From Paracoccaceae bacterium (GTDB taxonomy: Bacteria > Pseudomonadota > Alphaproteobacteria > Rhodobacterales > Rhodobacteraceae): 64,000 nucleotides of DNA. The DNA lies in contig JASMHC010000015.1 of the NCBI GenBank assembly GCA_030750975.1, positions 1 through 64,000 on the forward strand, read 5' to 3'. Made by a program: the position numbers and the translations under genes. Below, in pieces: positions 43,700-53,384 of the stretch (positions are counted from its first letter, which is position 1; every line of letters begins with the position of its first letter). The notes under the pieces were generated by a model. That model ran no database searches. It was not told the origin of the DNA and worked only from the letters and a program-made list of their open reading frames with translations.

Positions 43700-45334
43700 C
43701 TACATATTCGGATAGTTCGGCCCGTCGCCCCCCTGCGGCGTGACCCAGGTGATATTCTGGCTTGGGTCTTTGATATCGCAGGTTTTGCAGTGAACGCAGT
43801 TCTGGAAGTTGACCACAAACTTGTCGTCGACAACTTCGTACACCCCAGCCGGGCAATACCGCTGCGCCGGTTCTGCATATTGCGGCAGGTTGACCGATAT
43901 CGGAATGCTTTCATCGGCCAGACGCAGGTGGCAGGGCTGGCTTTCTTCGTGATTGGTCATCGCGAAGCTGACATTTGTCAGCCGGTCAAAGCTGATCGTG
44001 CCATCGGGCTTGGGATAGTCGATCTGCGGGAAATCCGCGGCTTTGCCGGTGCTTTCCGCATCGGTCTTGCCGTGACCCATCGTGCCAAACAAAGAAAAGC
44101 CCAGCGTGTTGGTCCACATGTCAAACCCGCCCAGCGCCAGCGAAGGCAGCAGACCCCATTTCGACCACATCGGTTTTACGTTGCGGACCTTTTTAAGGTC
44201 CTTGCCAATCGCGCCATTGCGCACGTCGTCTTCATAGGCGGTCAGTTCGTCACTGCCGCGCCCGTCCCGGATCGCCGCATGGGCGGCCTCGGCTGCCGCC
44301 ATACCCGACAGCATCGCGTTGTGATTGCCCTTGATACGCGGCACGTTGACCATACCGACCGAGCAGCCCAGCAGCGCCACCCCGGGGGCCACCATTTTCG
44401 GCATCGACTGATAGCCGCCTTCAGAGATCGCGCGTGCCCCATAGGCGATGCGCTTGCCGCCTTTCAGAAGGTTTTCGATCATCGGATGATGTTTGAAACG
44501 CTGGAATTCCATATAGGGGAACAGGTGCGGGTTCTTATAGTTCAGGTGAACCACGAAACCGACATAGACCTGATTATTCTCGAGATGGTAAACGAACGAT
44601 CCGCCGCCTGCGTTCGAACCCAAAGGCCAGCCCATGGTGTGGGTGACAGTGCCTTCGCGATGTTTGTCGGGGTCGATTTCCCAGATTTCCTTCATGCCGA
44701 CGCCGAATTTCTGCGGCTGTTTTCCGGCTTGCAGGTCGTATTTTTCGATCACCTCTTTCGCCAGTGAGCCGCGCACGCCTTCGGACAGGAAAACATATTT
44801 GCCGTGCAGTTCCATGCCGGGTTCGGTGCCTTCGCCGATCGAACCGTCCGGTTCCAGACCAAAGACACCGGCGACCACGCCTTTGACTTCGCCATTGTCG
44901 CCATAGACCAGTTCAGAGCAGGCCATGCCCGGGAAAATCTCGACGCCCAGCTCTTCGGCCTGTTCCGCCATCCAGCGGCAGACATTGCCCATCGACACGA
45001 TGTAATTGCCGTGATTGTTCATCAGGGGCGGCATCGGAAAATTCGGCACCCTGATCTGGCCGGCTTCGCCCAGCATATAGAAGTTGTCTTCTTTCACAGG
45101 GGTGTTCAGCGGTGCGCCCTTGGCTTTCCAGTCGGGAATAAGCGCATCCAAACCGCACGGATCAAGGACCGCACCTGACAGGATATGCGCCCCGACTTCC
45201 GAGCCTTTTTCCAGCACAACCACATTCAGGTCGGCATCCAGTTGCTTCAGACGAATTGCCGCCGACAGGCCCGCGGGGCCTGCTCCGACGATGACAACGT
45301 CATATTCCATTGCTTCGCGTTCGATTTCCGACAT
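43700..45334 (-). CDS. Electron transfer flavoprotein-ubiquinone oxidoreductase
   Basis: A 544-residue membrane-associated flavoprotein that passes electrons from ETF to ubiquinone. The FAD fold starts VGAGPAGLSAAIRL; ubiquinone/membrane loops follow; the C-terminal [4Fe-4S] site uses Cys494, Cys513, Cys516 and Cys519 (CPAGVYE and QNCVHCKTCDIKD). The length and cluster are normal. The reducing end connects to acyl-CoA dehydrogenases such as the one at 50.5 kb. Convergent with the LytTR gene with only 15 bases between. Confidence 0.95.
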   Translation of the reverse strand: MSEIEREAMEYDVVIVGAGPAGLSAAIRLKQLDADLNVVVLEKGSEVGAHILSGAVLDPCGLDALIPDWKAKGAPLNTPVKEDNFYMLGEAGQIRVPNFPMPPLMNNHGNYIVSMGNVCRWMAEQAEELGVEIFPGMACSELVYGDNGEVKGVVAGVFGLEPDGSIGEGTEPGMELHGKYVFLSEGVRGSLAKEVIEKYDLQAGKQPQKFGVGMKEIWEIDPDKHREGTVTHTMGWPLGSNAGGGSFVYHLENNQVYVGFVVHLNYKNPHLFPYMEFQRFKHHPMIENLLKGGKRIAYGARAISEGGYQSMPKMVAPGVALLGCSVGMVNVPRIKGNHNAMLSGMAAAEAAHAAIRDGRGSDELTAYEDDVRNGAIGKDLKKVRNVKPMWSKWGLLPSLALGGFDMWTNTLGFSLFGTMGHGKTDAESTGKAADFPQIDYPKPDGTISFDRLTNVSFAMTNHEESQPCHLRLADESIPISVNLPQYAEPAQRYCPAGVYEVVDDKFVVNFQNCVHCKTCDIKDPSQNITWVTPQGGDGPNYPNM

Positions 45335-45582
45335 GTCCTGTCCTTCTCTAAACCGCGTTTGGGCGGCCGATATGTCTTGCTCTCAGAAACGTGGATAAAG
45401 ACCCATGCTGCGTCGCGTCAATTGGCACACGACGTCAAATGGTCTCAATCCGTCATTTCTTGGCTGTTTGAGCCGCCCAAAATTCGATTTTTGGCGCTTT
45501 CCCTTGCAAATAGCCCTCGCATCTTGTCACCTGTCCTGACAAACGGGGCGCAACCCGCGCATGAAAAAACGACGAGCCGAGT

Positions 45583-46053
45583 ATGGAAAAGATCCCCATG
45601 ACCCGCAGGGGTCACAAAGCCCTCGAGGCAGAGCTGAAACAGCTGAAATCAGTTGAACGCCCGACCATCATTCAGGCGATCGCCGAAGCGCGCGAGCTTG
45701 GCGATCTGAAGGAAAACGCCGAATACCATTCCGCGCGTGAAAAACAGGGTTTTATCGAAGGCCGAATCAAGGAACTGGAAGCGATCCTAAGCCTTGTCGA
45801 AGTGATCGACCCGTCTTCGCTGTCGGGCGCAATCAAGTTTGGCGCGACGGTGACGTTGGTGGATGAAGACACCGACGAGGAAAAAACCTGGCAGATCGTC
45901 GGCGAGCATGAAGCCAATATCGAACAGGGTCTTTTGAACATGAAATCCCCGCTTGCCCGCAGCCTGATCGGCAAGGAGGAAGGGGACAGTGTCGAAGTCC
46001 GCACCCCCGGCGGGGACCGCTCGTATGAAGTGCTGAATATCGAATACCTCTGA
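45583..46053 (+). CDS. greA: Transcription elongation factor GreA
   Basis: A 156-residue factor that stimulates RNA polymerase to cleave backtracked transcripts. The N-terminal coiled coil includes [17 protein letters not shown] with the tip acidic residues, and the C-terminal domain has [18 protein letters not shown]. The length is normal. ATG 45583 is used; a GTG-free upstream region of 248 bases from the divergent ETF-QO start probably contains both promoters, but I see no distinctive element in it. Confidence 0.95.
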   Translation: MEKIPMTRRGHKALEAELKQLKSVERPTIIQAIAEARELGDLKENAEYHSAREKQGFIEGRIKELEAILSLVEVIDPSSLSGAIKFGATVTLVDEDTDEEKTWQIVGEHEANIEQGLLNMKSPLARSLIGKEEGDSVEVRTPGGDRSYEVLNIEYL

Positions 46054-46078
46054 CCGCAACCCCAACAAAGGCCGCCCC

Positions 46079-47053
46079 TTGGCGCAGCGCGAACTTCAAC
46101 CGGAAAATCAGGGCCGCTTGATCGGCCGGGTGCTGATTGTGGCCGGAGCATGGGCCGTCGGCTGGATCGGCTGGGCGCTATTTGCGGCGATACAGGCGGG
46201 AACGGGATTTTCTTTGAACCTTGGAATGATCGCATTGGGCCTTTTGCCCCTGGGCCTGGCATTGGTCTGGGCCGAGCTGGCCATCCGCCAGCGCAAGCTT
46301 CAGGCGGCGGTGGATCACCAGTCCGGACAGATTGCCAACCTGAAGGACCGTATCAAGGAGTTGGAGTTCACCGAAAACCGGCCGCAACCGGACGATGCGC
46401 TGGTTCAACGGATCGAGCAGATTGCCAGCGCCCAACAGAAGGCGGATGAAACACTGGCGGTTTTTATGTCGTCGCGCAGCGCAGCCCCGGACAGGGCGGA
46501 TCAGCCGTTGCGGCTTGAGAACGCTTTGCCGCCCGATAATGAGCCGATGTTGCTGCCGCAATCCGCGGTCAGCCCCAGCCAGCCGCTATCGCACGAGGAT
46601 TTCATCCGCGCCGCCAATTTCCCCCATACGCCGGAAGACCGCGTCGGCTTTGCCGTCATGAAACTGGCAAGCCAGAGCGATCAGGTGAAGCCCTTTATCA
46701 ATGCGGCACAGGATATTCTGACCCTGCTGTCACAGGACGGGGTCTATATGGATGATCTGCGGCCCGAACCCGCCCGCGCCGAAATCTGGCGCAACTTTGC
46801 CAAGGGGCTGCGCGGGCGCGATATCGCGGCATTGGGGGGCATCCGCGACCGCAAGGTGATCGAAACCGTGGCCACCCGCATGCGCGAGGATTCGGTGTTT
46901 CGGGATGCGGTGCATCATTTTCTGCGAAAGTTCGACTTTGCCTTCACCGCCTTTGGCGAAACGGCGACCGAAGAAGAATTGCTGCTTTTCGCCGAAACCC
47001 GATCCGCCCGCGCCTTCATGCTGTTGGGTCGCATCGCCGGTACATTCGAATAA
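46079..47053 (+). CDS. Hypothetical membrane protein with coiled coil
   Basis: A 324-residue protein with two N-terminal membrane segments (about 17-35 and 44-62), a coiled coil (about 68-100) and a C-terminal helical cytoplasmic domain of about 140 residues (SHEDFIRAANFPHTPEDRVG to the end). No family recognised. The start is TTG 46079, with AAAGG upstream; no ATG or GTG in frame serves well. It lies 25 bases after greA and may share its transcript. Confidence 0.78.
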   Translation: MAQRELQPENQGRLIGRVLIVAGAWAVGWIGWALFAAIQAGTGFSLNLGMIALGLLPLGLALVWAELAIRQRKLQAAVDHQSGQIANLKDRIKELEFTENRPQPDDALVQRIEQIASAQQKADETLAVFMSSRSAAPDRADQPLRLENALPPDNEPMLLPQSAVSPSQPLSHEDFIRAANFPHTPEDRVGFAVMKLASQSDQVKPFINAAQDILTLLSQDGVYMDDLRPEPARAEIWRNFAKGLRGRDIAALGGIRDRKVIETVATRMREDSVFRDAVHHFLRKFDFAFTAFGETATEEELLLFAETRSARAFMLLGRIAGTFE

Positions 47054-47125
47054 CCGCAGGTTTCCGATTGCACCGGACCGAAACCGCCGTTACCAGAATT
47101 CAGTCTTTCTTTTGGAACTCCGCTT

Positions 47126-47824
47126 ATGTCTCAGGTCAACGGCGCATTCTGGTCCGGCTTTCGGCAGGGCTTGCCCTTTATTCTGGTGATCGTGCCCTTC
47201 GCGCTTCTGTTTGGCGTTATCGCCACCGAGGCCGGGCTTTCGATCGTTGAAACGCTTGGGTTCAGCGTCGTCGTTATCGCGGGGGCGGCCCAGTTTACCG
47301 CGCTTCAGCTTATGACCGAACAAGCCCCGACCCTGATCGTTCTGGCATCCGCCCTGGCCGTGAACCTGCGGATGGCGATGTATTCCGCCACGCTGGCACC
47401 CCATCTGGGCAAGGCACCGATGTGGAAAAGGGCGCTGGCGGCCTATGTGCTGGTGGATCAGGTCTTTGCCATCAGCAGCCTTGAATACGAAAAGCGCCGG
47501 GACATGAGCGTGGCGGCCAAGTGGTCTTTCATGATCGGCACCGCCGCGCCGGTTGTGCCGCTGTGGTATCTGGCCACCTATCTGGGGGCCTATATCGGCA
47601 GCGCGATCCCGCCCGAACTGGCGCTTGATTTCGCGGTGCCGATCACCTTTCTGGCCATGATCGGGCCTGCCCTGCGCACGCTGGCCCATATCGGGGCTGC
47701 GGCCACGGCGCTGGCGGTATCACCAATGCTGATCTGGGTGCCGCACAGCCTGAATATCATGCTGGCCGGAATTGCAGCGATGATCGTCGGCGCGGCCATT
47801 GAAAAACGGATGGGAGGGGTTTGA
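47126..47824 (+). CDS. azlC: Branched-chain amino acid exporter subunit AzlC
   Basis: A 232-residue AzlC-family inner-membrane protein with the repeating short hydrophobic segments and the GAAQFTALQLM block. With AzlD it exports branched-chain amino acids. ATG 47126 begins MSQVNGAFWSGFRQGLPF, the family start. The next gene starts at the TGA, so expression is coupled. Confidence 0.92.
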   Translation: MSQVNGAFWSGFRQGLPFILVIVPFALLFGVIATEAGLSIVETLGFSVVVIAGAAQFTALQLMTEQAPTLIVLASALAVNLRMAMYSATLAPHLGKAPMWKRALAAYVLVDQVFAISSLEYEKRRDMSVAAKWSFMIGTAAPVVPLWYLATYLGAYIGSAIPPELALDFAVPITFLAMIGPALRTLAHIGAAATALAVSPMLIWVPHSLNIMLAGIAAMIVGAAIEKRMGGV

Positions 47825-47826
47825 TC

Positions 47827-48153
47827 ATGATTGAAACCCAGACCCTTTGGATCGTGATCATCGGCCTTGGCGCAGGCAGCTTTTTCCTGCGCTTCGTTTT
47901 CCTTGGCCTGATTGGAGACCGCCCGATCCCTGACTGGATCCTGCGCCACCTGCGATATACGGCGGTCGGCTTCCTGCCCGCGATTGCCTCGCCCCTGGTG
48001 TTGATGCCACCGGCTACCGACGGCCAGCTTGATCCGGCGCGCATGGCGGCGGGTGTCGTGACCTTGCTTGTGGGCTATTTCAGCAAAAGCGTGCTGTGGG
48101 CGATTTTCAGCGGAGCCGTCAGCCTGTACGGGCTGCTGTATTTACTCGGCTAG
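47827..48153 (+). CDS. azlD: AzlD family small subunit
   Basis: A 108-residue partner of AzlC with four short hydrophobic segments and the motif SFFLRFVFLGLIGDRPIP. ATG 47827 has GGGAGGGG upstream; a TTG at 47821 inside the azlC stop is less likely. Its 3' end overlaps the end of the convergent lipoprotein gene by twelve bases. Confidence 0.9.
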   Translation: MIETQTLWIVIIGLGAGSFFLRFVFLGLIGDRPIPDWILRHLRYTAVGFLPAIASPLVLMPPATDGQLDPARMAAGVVTLLVGYFSKSVLWAIFSGAVSLYGLLYLLG

Positions 48154-48765
48154 TTCCGAACGCGCCATTGCGGCCTGAAATTCGGCAAGCACGATGGATT
48201 TGTCGTCATCGTCATATTCATAAATCCGGCGTGTGACGACCCCGTCCATCTTGGCGATGTCTTCCATCAACGAGTTTGGCCCCCATTTGCGGCGCACATG
48301 TTCAAACCCCGGAAGGGTGCGCAGCACTTCGGTGGCGGCGATGGTGCAGAACCCCTTGGGCACCGCGCCATAAGCCTCGGCCCGAGCGATGGCAAGCTCG
48401 GCCACTTCGGCGCTGACCTCGATTTCCTGCGCGATGACGTGGAATGATTCGCGGGCGTGGAACAGTTCGTAGAATTCCCTGATCTGCTCGGTCATGCCGT
48501 AATGCACATCATTGCGTTCGGGCACGACGTTAACGCTGAACGATCCGGCCGGATCGAACAGAACACGCTGGGACCCGCTGATCAGCACACCGCTATGGGC
48601 ACCCGCGCCCGAGCCGTTGTTGACCACGGTGTAAACGGTGATGGTTGGGGGACCGGGATGGGTATAGGCCGCATCCCTGACGGCTTCATCCGGTGCCCAG
48701 ACCTCTTGCGCGGCACAGCCGGCCAGGGTGAGCGAAAGCAGTATGATCAGGGCCAGACGTTTCAC
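48142..48765 (-). CDS. Hypothetical lipoprotein
   Basis: A 207-residue protein with a lipoprotein signal (hydrophobic core, lipobox LAGC at residues 14-17). The mature part has a GSGAGAHSGVLISGSQRVLFDP block, resembling the papain-like/NlpC-P60-related or DUF4105-like 'His-box' proteins, and a catalytic-like Cys (GFCTIAA) near 140. I do not assign an enzyme. It is outer- or inner-membrane-anchored facing the periplasm. Confidence 0.75.
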   Translation of the reverse strand: MKRLALIILLSLTLAGCAAQEVWAPDEAVRDAAYTHPGPPTITVYTVVNNGSGAGAHSGVLISGSQRVLFDPAGSFSVNVVPERNDVHYGMTEQIREFYELFHARESFHVIAQEIEVSAEVAELAIARAEAYGAVPKGFCTIAATEVLRTLPGFEHVRRKWGPNSLMEDIAKMDGVVTRRIYEYDDDDKSIVLAEFQAAMARSELAE

Positions 48766-48785
48766 GATAAGCCCCGCCTGTCAGA

Positions 48786-48920
48786 TCAGCTGTTGAATAT
48801 GGCGAGGAACACCAGAACGGCGATGCTTACAATAGCACCCCGAACGGAGAACTTGATGAAGCCGTCAAAAGTACGTTCCTGCTCTGCGATGTCCATTTCG
48901 CCATGCTTATGGTCAGCCAT
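48786..48920 (-). CDS. aa3-type cytochrome c oxidase subunit IV
   Basis: A 44-residue protein with an N-terminal soluble stretch ([20 protein letters not shown]) and one membrane segment ([15 protein letters not shown]), the exact pattern of the bacterial aa3 oxidase subunit IV in Rhodobacterales/Paracoccus. ATG 48920 has AAGGAAAAG upstream. It lies away from the other oxidase genes, as is usual in this group. Confidence 0.85.
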   Translation of the reverse strand: MADHKHGEMDIAEQERTFDGFIKFSVRGAIVSIAVLVFLAIFNS

Positions 48921-48987
48921 GATCTTTTCCTTGCTGAATTCAAATCTTCGCGATCTGTTACCTTATTCCGATACGGCTGTCATTAGG

Positions 48988-49437
48988 TCAAGGCAGCGCA
49001 GGGGGATTTTCGTCCAAATCTTCTGCCAGTCGAAAGCCGATGCGGGTGGGTTCCTCTTCATCCAGCTCGATCGGTAAGGCCCGCAGGATGACGCTGAGCT
49101 GGCTGACATGTTCGATCAGCTGGGTTTTGTTGCCGGCGTGATCGGTGCCATAGAAGGTCACAATATCGGGATCGAAATAGCCCATGCCCTCGATCCGCAG
49201 CACCCCTGCCTCGGAACCGGCAAAGCCCATGGCCACTTCGTGTTCGTTGTCCAGTTGCTCTTCGAAGTTCTTGATATAGAGAATCAGCCGCTCATAGGCC
49301 CAACGCGCGGCGCTTTTTACCTCGGCCGGTTCATCGGTGACTTGCTTGGCCAGTTCCTGTTCGGCCACATGGCGCGATTCGGGGTCGGTGTGAACCTCGT
49401 GCAGGCGCGGTTTCGGGGTGGTGTCTTGCTTGGTCAT
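48988..49437 (-). CDS. DUF6173-like cytoplasmic protein
   Basis: A 149-residue acidic protein, without membrane segments or signal. The central helical block ARWAYERLILYIKNFEEQ and the following GSEAGVLRIEGMGYFDPDIVTFYG stand out. I recognise it as DUF6173-like with moderate confidence; function is unknown. Its ATG (49437) overlaps the stop of the MBL gene (ATGA). Confidence 0.7.
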   Translation of the reverse strand: MTKQDTTPKPRLHEVHTDPESRHVAEQELAKQVTDEPAEVKSAARWAYERLILYIKNFEEQLDNEHEVAMGFAGSEAGVLRIEGMGYFDPDIVTFYGTDHAGNKTQLIEHVSQLSVILRALPIELDEEEPTRIGFRLAEDLDENPPALP

Positions 49438-50480
49438 CGCCGGGCAGTCTGCCACAGATAGGCCCCGTCGTCACGCTTGGTTCGGGTCACAAGCCCTTGA
49501 TGGTATAGGTGATTGACATGGGCATGGGCCTCGACCAGCGCCAGCCCGTATTCGCCTTCGCCGATATGGCGTTTGAACAGGGGCGCAAAGCACTCGGCGG
49601 CGGTTTTGGGTTCGGCCAAAAACTGTAGCAGACGGTCCAGCGCCCCGTGATGATTGTCGATCAACTGCCGCATGCGCACCGGCAGGCCGGTAAACGGAAG
49701 CTTGTGGCCGCCTAGGGCCAGATGATCCTCGCGGGCGAAAGCTGCCAGCCGTTCGCAGGCCTCGAGCCAGTCGGCGACTGGGTCGGCCTCGGGCTCGGTT
49801 GCGTAAACGCCAAGATTTGAGCTGATCGAAGGCAGGATCTGATCGCCCGACAGCACCAATTCGCAATCACGGCTCCAAAATGTCGCGTGTTCGGGCGCGT
49901 GGCCGTTGCCGATCCGCACATCCCATTTGCGCCCGCCGATATGGATCGTGTCGCCCTCTTTCACCCGCCTGAACCCCAGAGGCATGGGATAGACGATATC
50001 GGCGAAGTTAAACGGGCGTTCCGCCGCGCGTTTTTCGTAGATGTCCGCATCCATTCCCGCCGCCCGCCAATGGGCCAGCGTTTCGTCGGTGGGCAGCGCC
50101 TGATCGTCCAGCGTCAGCATTCGCGCAAACAGCCAGGCGGTGCGGGTGGTGATCAGCTCGGCCCCGTGTTTTTTCTGGAACCAGCCCGCCAGCCCGACAT
50201 GATCGGGGTGGTGGTGGGTGACGATGACCCGACGCACCGGCTTGCCCGCAAACGGCCCCGCCAGCAGCTTTTCCCAAATGGCGCGACTACGTTTGCTGTT
50301 GAAACCGGTATCGACGACGGTCCAGCCATCGCCGTCATCCAGCACATAGCAGTTGACGTGATCCAGCTTCATCGGCAGGGGCAGGCGCACCCAGAACACG
50401 CCTTCGGCGACGGCAATGGCCGCGCCCTCGGCGGGCGGGGTTTCGAACGGATATCGGATCGGTTCGAAGGATTTGTCCAT
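49434..50480 (-). CDS. MBL-fold metallo-hydrolase
   Basis: A 348-residue hydrolase with the metal motif THHHPDHVG (about 95-103), an aspartate in VVDTGFN and downstream histidines GNGHAPEHA and LGGHKLP. The C-terminal winged-helix-like part matches the LACTB2-like family with C-terminal BLACT_WH. It lies between the acyl-CoA dehydrogenase gene and DUF6173, coupled to both by TGATG and ATGA overlaps. Substrate could be a CoA thioester or glutathione conjugate; unknown. Confidence 0.88.
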   Translation of the reverse strand: MDKSFEPIRYPFETPPAEGAAIAVAEGVFWVRLPLPMKLDHVNCYVLDDGDGWTVVDTGFNSKRSRAIWEKLLAGPFAGKPVRRVIVTHHHPDHVGLAGWFQKKHGAELITTRTAWLFARMLTLDDQALPTDETLAHWRAAGMDADIYEKRAAERPFNFADIVYPMPLGFRRVKEGDTIHIGGRKWDVRIGNGHAPEHATFWSRDCELVLSGDQILPSISSNLGVYATEPEADPVADWLEACERLAAFAREDHLALGGHKLPFTGLPVRMRQLIDNHHGALDRLLQFLAEPKTAAECFAPLFKRHIGEGEYGLALVEAHAHVNHLYHQGLVTRTKRDDGAYLWQTARR

Positions 50481-52201
50481 CAGCTTGCCAGATCCTCGGG
50501 GCTAAGGGCGTAAAGATCCGCCGCGCCTTGTTTTGCGTGTTCCAGCAGCCCCGCATGTTCGGGCAGCATCCGTTTGATATAGAACCGCGCCAGTTTCGTG
50601 CGCGGACCTTCGCCGTTTTCCGCCTGCGCCGCAAGCAGATGAAAATAGCCGCCCAGCACGCGGGCAAAGCCGGTCTGATAGGGCACGGCCCCGGCGAAAC
50701 GGTCGTTCAAATCGGTCTGGCCGACCAGCCATTCGGTGGTTTCGCGCAAGGTTTCCATCGATTGCCAGACAGGCTCGGCCAGATCGGCATATTCGGATCG
50801 GGCCGCTTCGACGGCGCTTTCCATCTCGTCGATCAACCGGCTGGCGGCTTCGCCCCCGTCCATCATCTTGCGGCCGACAAGGTCCATCGCCTGAATGCCA
50901 TTGGTGCCCTCGTATATCGCGGTCACACGCACATCGCGCGAATACTGCGCCGCGCCGGTTTCTTCGATAAAGCCCATGCCGCCATGAACCTGAACGCCAA
51001 GTTCGGACACGCGAATGCCGGTATCGGTGCCGAAAGCCTTGTTGATCGGCGTCAGCATTGCGGCGCGCGCCTTCCAGCCCGCATCGCCCGAGGCATTGGC
51101 CATGTCGATGGCAACCGCGCAAGACAGCGCTATTGCGCGTGACGCAAACACATCCGCCTTCATCGTTGCCAGCATCCGGCGCACATCGGCGTGGTCGATG
51201 ATCGTGCCGGTGCCGCCGTCAATCGGGCTGCGGCCCTGCTTGCGTTCATTGGCAAACGCCAGCGCGTGCTGATAGGCGCCCTCGGCCACCGATAGGCCCT
51301 GAACCCCCACACCCAAACGGGCGTTGTTCATCATGGTGAACATGGCCGACATGCCCTTATGCGGTTCCCCCACCAGCCAGCCTTTGGCGCTGTCATACTC
51401 CATCACCGCGGTTGGGCTGCCGTGCAGGCCCATCTTGTGTTCAAGCGAGACCACGCGCAGACTGTTGGCGACGCCCGGTTCTCCGTTTTCATCGGGGACA
51501 TATTTCGGCACCATGAACAGGCTGATGCCTTTGGTGCCCGCCGCCCCGTCGGGAAGACGTGCCAGCACCAGATGGCACACATTGGTGGTAAAGTCGTTGT
51601 CCCCCCAGCTGATGAACACCTTTTGCCCCGAGATCGCGAAAGAGCCATCCCCGTTTGGCACAGCCTTCGACGACAAGGCCCCGACATCCGAACCGGCATG
51701 CGGCTCGGTCAGGTTCATTGTGCCGCTCCATTCGCCGCTGATCATTTTGGGCAGGTAGATCGCTTTCAGCGCATCACTGGCGTGATGTTCCAGCGCCTCG
51801 ATCTGGCCTTGCGTCATCAGCGGGTTCAGCTGCAACGAAAGGCAAGCACTGCCCATCATCTCGTTCACGGCGGTTGCGACAGTCATCGGCAGGCCCATCC
51901 CACCGTTTTCGGGTGAGGCCCCCATGCCGGTCCAGCCGCCCTCGGCAATCGCTCTGTAGCCTTCCGCAAATCCGGGCGAGGTTCGCACGACACCGTTCTC
52001 CAAAACCGCGCCCTGCAAATCACCGGAGCGTTGAAGCGGGGCCAGAACCTCTTCGCTCAGCTTACCGGCCTCGGACAGGATCGCCTGAACCAGATCGGCT
52101 GATCCGGTTTCAGAAAAGCGTTCGGTTTCTCCGACCTGTTCGAATCCCACCACGTGCCGGAACAGGAATTCGAATTCGTTCAACGGGGCACGGTAGGTCA
52201 T
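50480..52201 (-). CDS. Acyl-CoA dehydrogenase with C-terminal extension (DmdC-like)
   Basis: A 573-residue flavoenzyme of the large acyl-CoA dehydrogenase type with an additional C-terminal domain (PF12806-type). FAD-binding blocks MNLTEPHAGSDVG and SWGDNDF, and the catalytic base in YEGTNGIQAMDLVGRK are present. The size and start MTYRAPLNEFEFLFRHV closely resemble DmdC (3-methylmercaptopropionyl-CoA dehydrogenase of dimethylsulfoniopropionate demethylation) in marine roseobacters, but related enzymes handle other acyl-CoAs. ATG 52201 has AAGAGG upstream. It would feed electrons to ETF and ETF-QO. Confidence 0.87.
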   Translation of the reverse strand: MTYRAPLNEFEFLFRHVVGFEQVGETERFSETGSADLVQAILSEAGKLSEEVLAPLQRSGDLQGAVLENGVVRTSPGFAEGYRAIAEGGWTGMGASPENGGMGLPMTVATAVNEMMGSACLSLQLNPLMTQGQIEALEHHASDALKAIYLPKMISGEWSGTMNLTEPHAGSDVGALSSKAVPNGDGSFAISGQKVFISWGDNDFTTNVCHLVLARLPDGAAGTKGISLFMVPKYVPDENGEPGVANSLRVVSLEHKMGLHGSPTAVMEYDSAKGWLVGEPHKGMSAMFTMMNNARLGVGVQGLSVAEGAYQHALAFANERKQGRSPIDGGTGTIIDHADVRRMLATMKADVFASRAIALSCAVAIDMANASGDAGWKARAAMLTPINKAFGTDTGIRVSELGVQVHGGMGFIEETGAAQYSRDVRVTAIYEGTNGIQAMDLVGRKMMDGGEAASRLIDEMESAVEAARSEYADLAEPVWQSMETLRETTEWLVGQTDLNDRFAGAVPYQTGFARVLGGYFHLLAAQAENGEGPRTKLARFYIKRMLPEHAGLLEHAKQGAADLYALSPEDLAS

Positions 52202-52319
52202 TAAAACACCTCTTACGACAGCTTGGCAAAACGGGCAGGTGGCGATATGCACCCTGCAATTGCGGCGAACCTAAACGGGTCACGGCACGTTTCAACTCAA
52301 ACCCTGCGTCACTACTGTT

Positions 52320-53267
52320 ATGCCAAATAAAGTCACCCAACTGCTGCCCAGCACCCCCGACGGCGTCGCCACCGCCGCTGACCTGCTGGGCGAGGGCGGT
52401 CTGGTGTCGTTCCCGACGGAAACAGTTTACGGGCTTGGGGCAGACGCCACCAATGACACAGCGGTGGCGCGGATATTCGCGGCCAAGGGGCGGCCCAGTT
52501 TCAACCCGCTGATCGCGCATGTCGCGGATATTGAGACGGCGAAACGGTATGTGGAGTGGTCAGACGCGGCGCAAAAGCTGGCCGATGCCTTCTGGCCCGG
52601 TCCGTTGTCTTTGGTTCTTCCCCTGAAGCAAAACACAGGCATGTCCCATTTGGTTACGGCCGGGCTGCCCTCGCTTGCGATCCGCATTCCGGCGCATCCG
52701 GTTGCGCATCAACTGCTAGAAGCTGTCGGCGGCCCCGTCGCCGCCCCGTCGGCCAACCCGTCTGGCAAGATCAGCGCAACCCGCGCCACCCATGTGATCG
52801 ACGGGCTTGGCGGCAAAATCGAAGCCGTGATCGACGGAGGCGACTGCGCGGTCGGCCTTGAAAGCACCATTGTCGGCCTTCTGGGCGAACCGGCCCTTTT
52901 GCGGCCCGGCGGCGTTCCGGCGGAAGACATCGAAGCCGCGCTCGGCGCGAAACTGAAACACGACACCTCGCCCGACACATTGCTGGCGCCCGGCCAGATG
53001 TCATCGCATTACGCGCCGGGGGCTGCGGTGCGGCTGAACGCAACCGATTGGCAGGTGGGCGAACTGAGGCTTGGATTTGGCCATGTGCCCTGCGATCTGA
53101 ATCTGTCGGAAAGCGGCGATCTGATTGAGGCTGCGGCCAACCTTTTCCGGCACTTGCATGCGCTTGATCGGATGGAAGGGAACAGGATCGCCGTTTCGCC
53201 AATCCCCGATCAAGGGCTTGGTCGCGCGATCAACGACCGCCTGAAACGGGCCGCCGCGCCGCGATAG
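52320..53267 (+). CDS. L-threonylcarbamoyladenylate synthase (Sua5 type)
   Basis: A 315-residue protein with an N-terminal YrdC domain (about 1-200: GGLVSFPTETVYGLGADA, KGRPSFNPL, ATNPSGKIS-like SANPSGKISATRA) and the C-terminal Sua5 domain. It makes threonylcarbamoyl-AMP for t6A37 of tRNA. The length shows the Sua5 type, not short TsaC. It is convergent with yqgE with a 117-base gap holding a CGCGCGG/CCGCGCG palindrome around 53285-53317. Confidence 0.93.
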   Translation: MPNKVTQLLPSTPDGVATAADLLGEGGLVSFPTETVYGLGADATNDTAVARIFAAKGRPSFNPLIAHVADIETAKRYVEWSDAAQKLADAFWPGPLSLVLPLKQNTGMSHLVTAGLPSLAIRIPAHPVAHQLLEAVGGPVAAPSANPSGKISATRATHVIDGLGGKIEAVIDGGDCAVGLESTIVGLLGEPALLRPGGVPAEDIEAALGAKLKHDTSPDTLLAPGQMSSHYAPGAAVRLNATDWQVGELRLGFGHVPCDLNLSESGDLIEAAANLFRHLHALDRMEGNRIAVSPIPDQGLGRAINDRLKRAAAPR

Positions 53268-53384
53268 GTCACGACGGCGATCGCGCGGAGGCCTTCGGCC
53301 TTGTCCCGCGCGGGGAAGGACTATGGCGAATGAACGGTTCCGACAAAGTCGGAAAAGGTTCTAAGTTCGCAATCCGCTAAAGCT

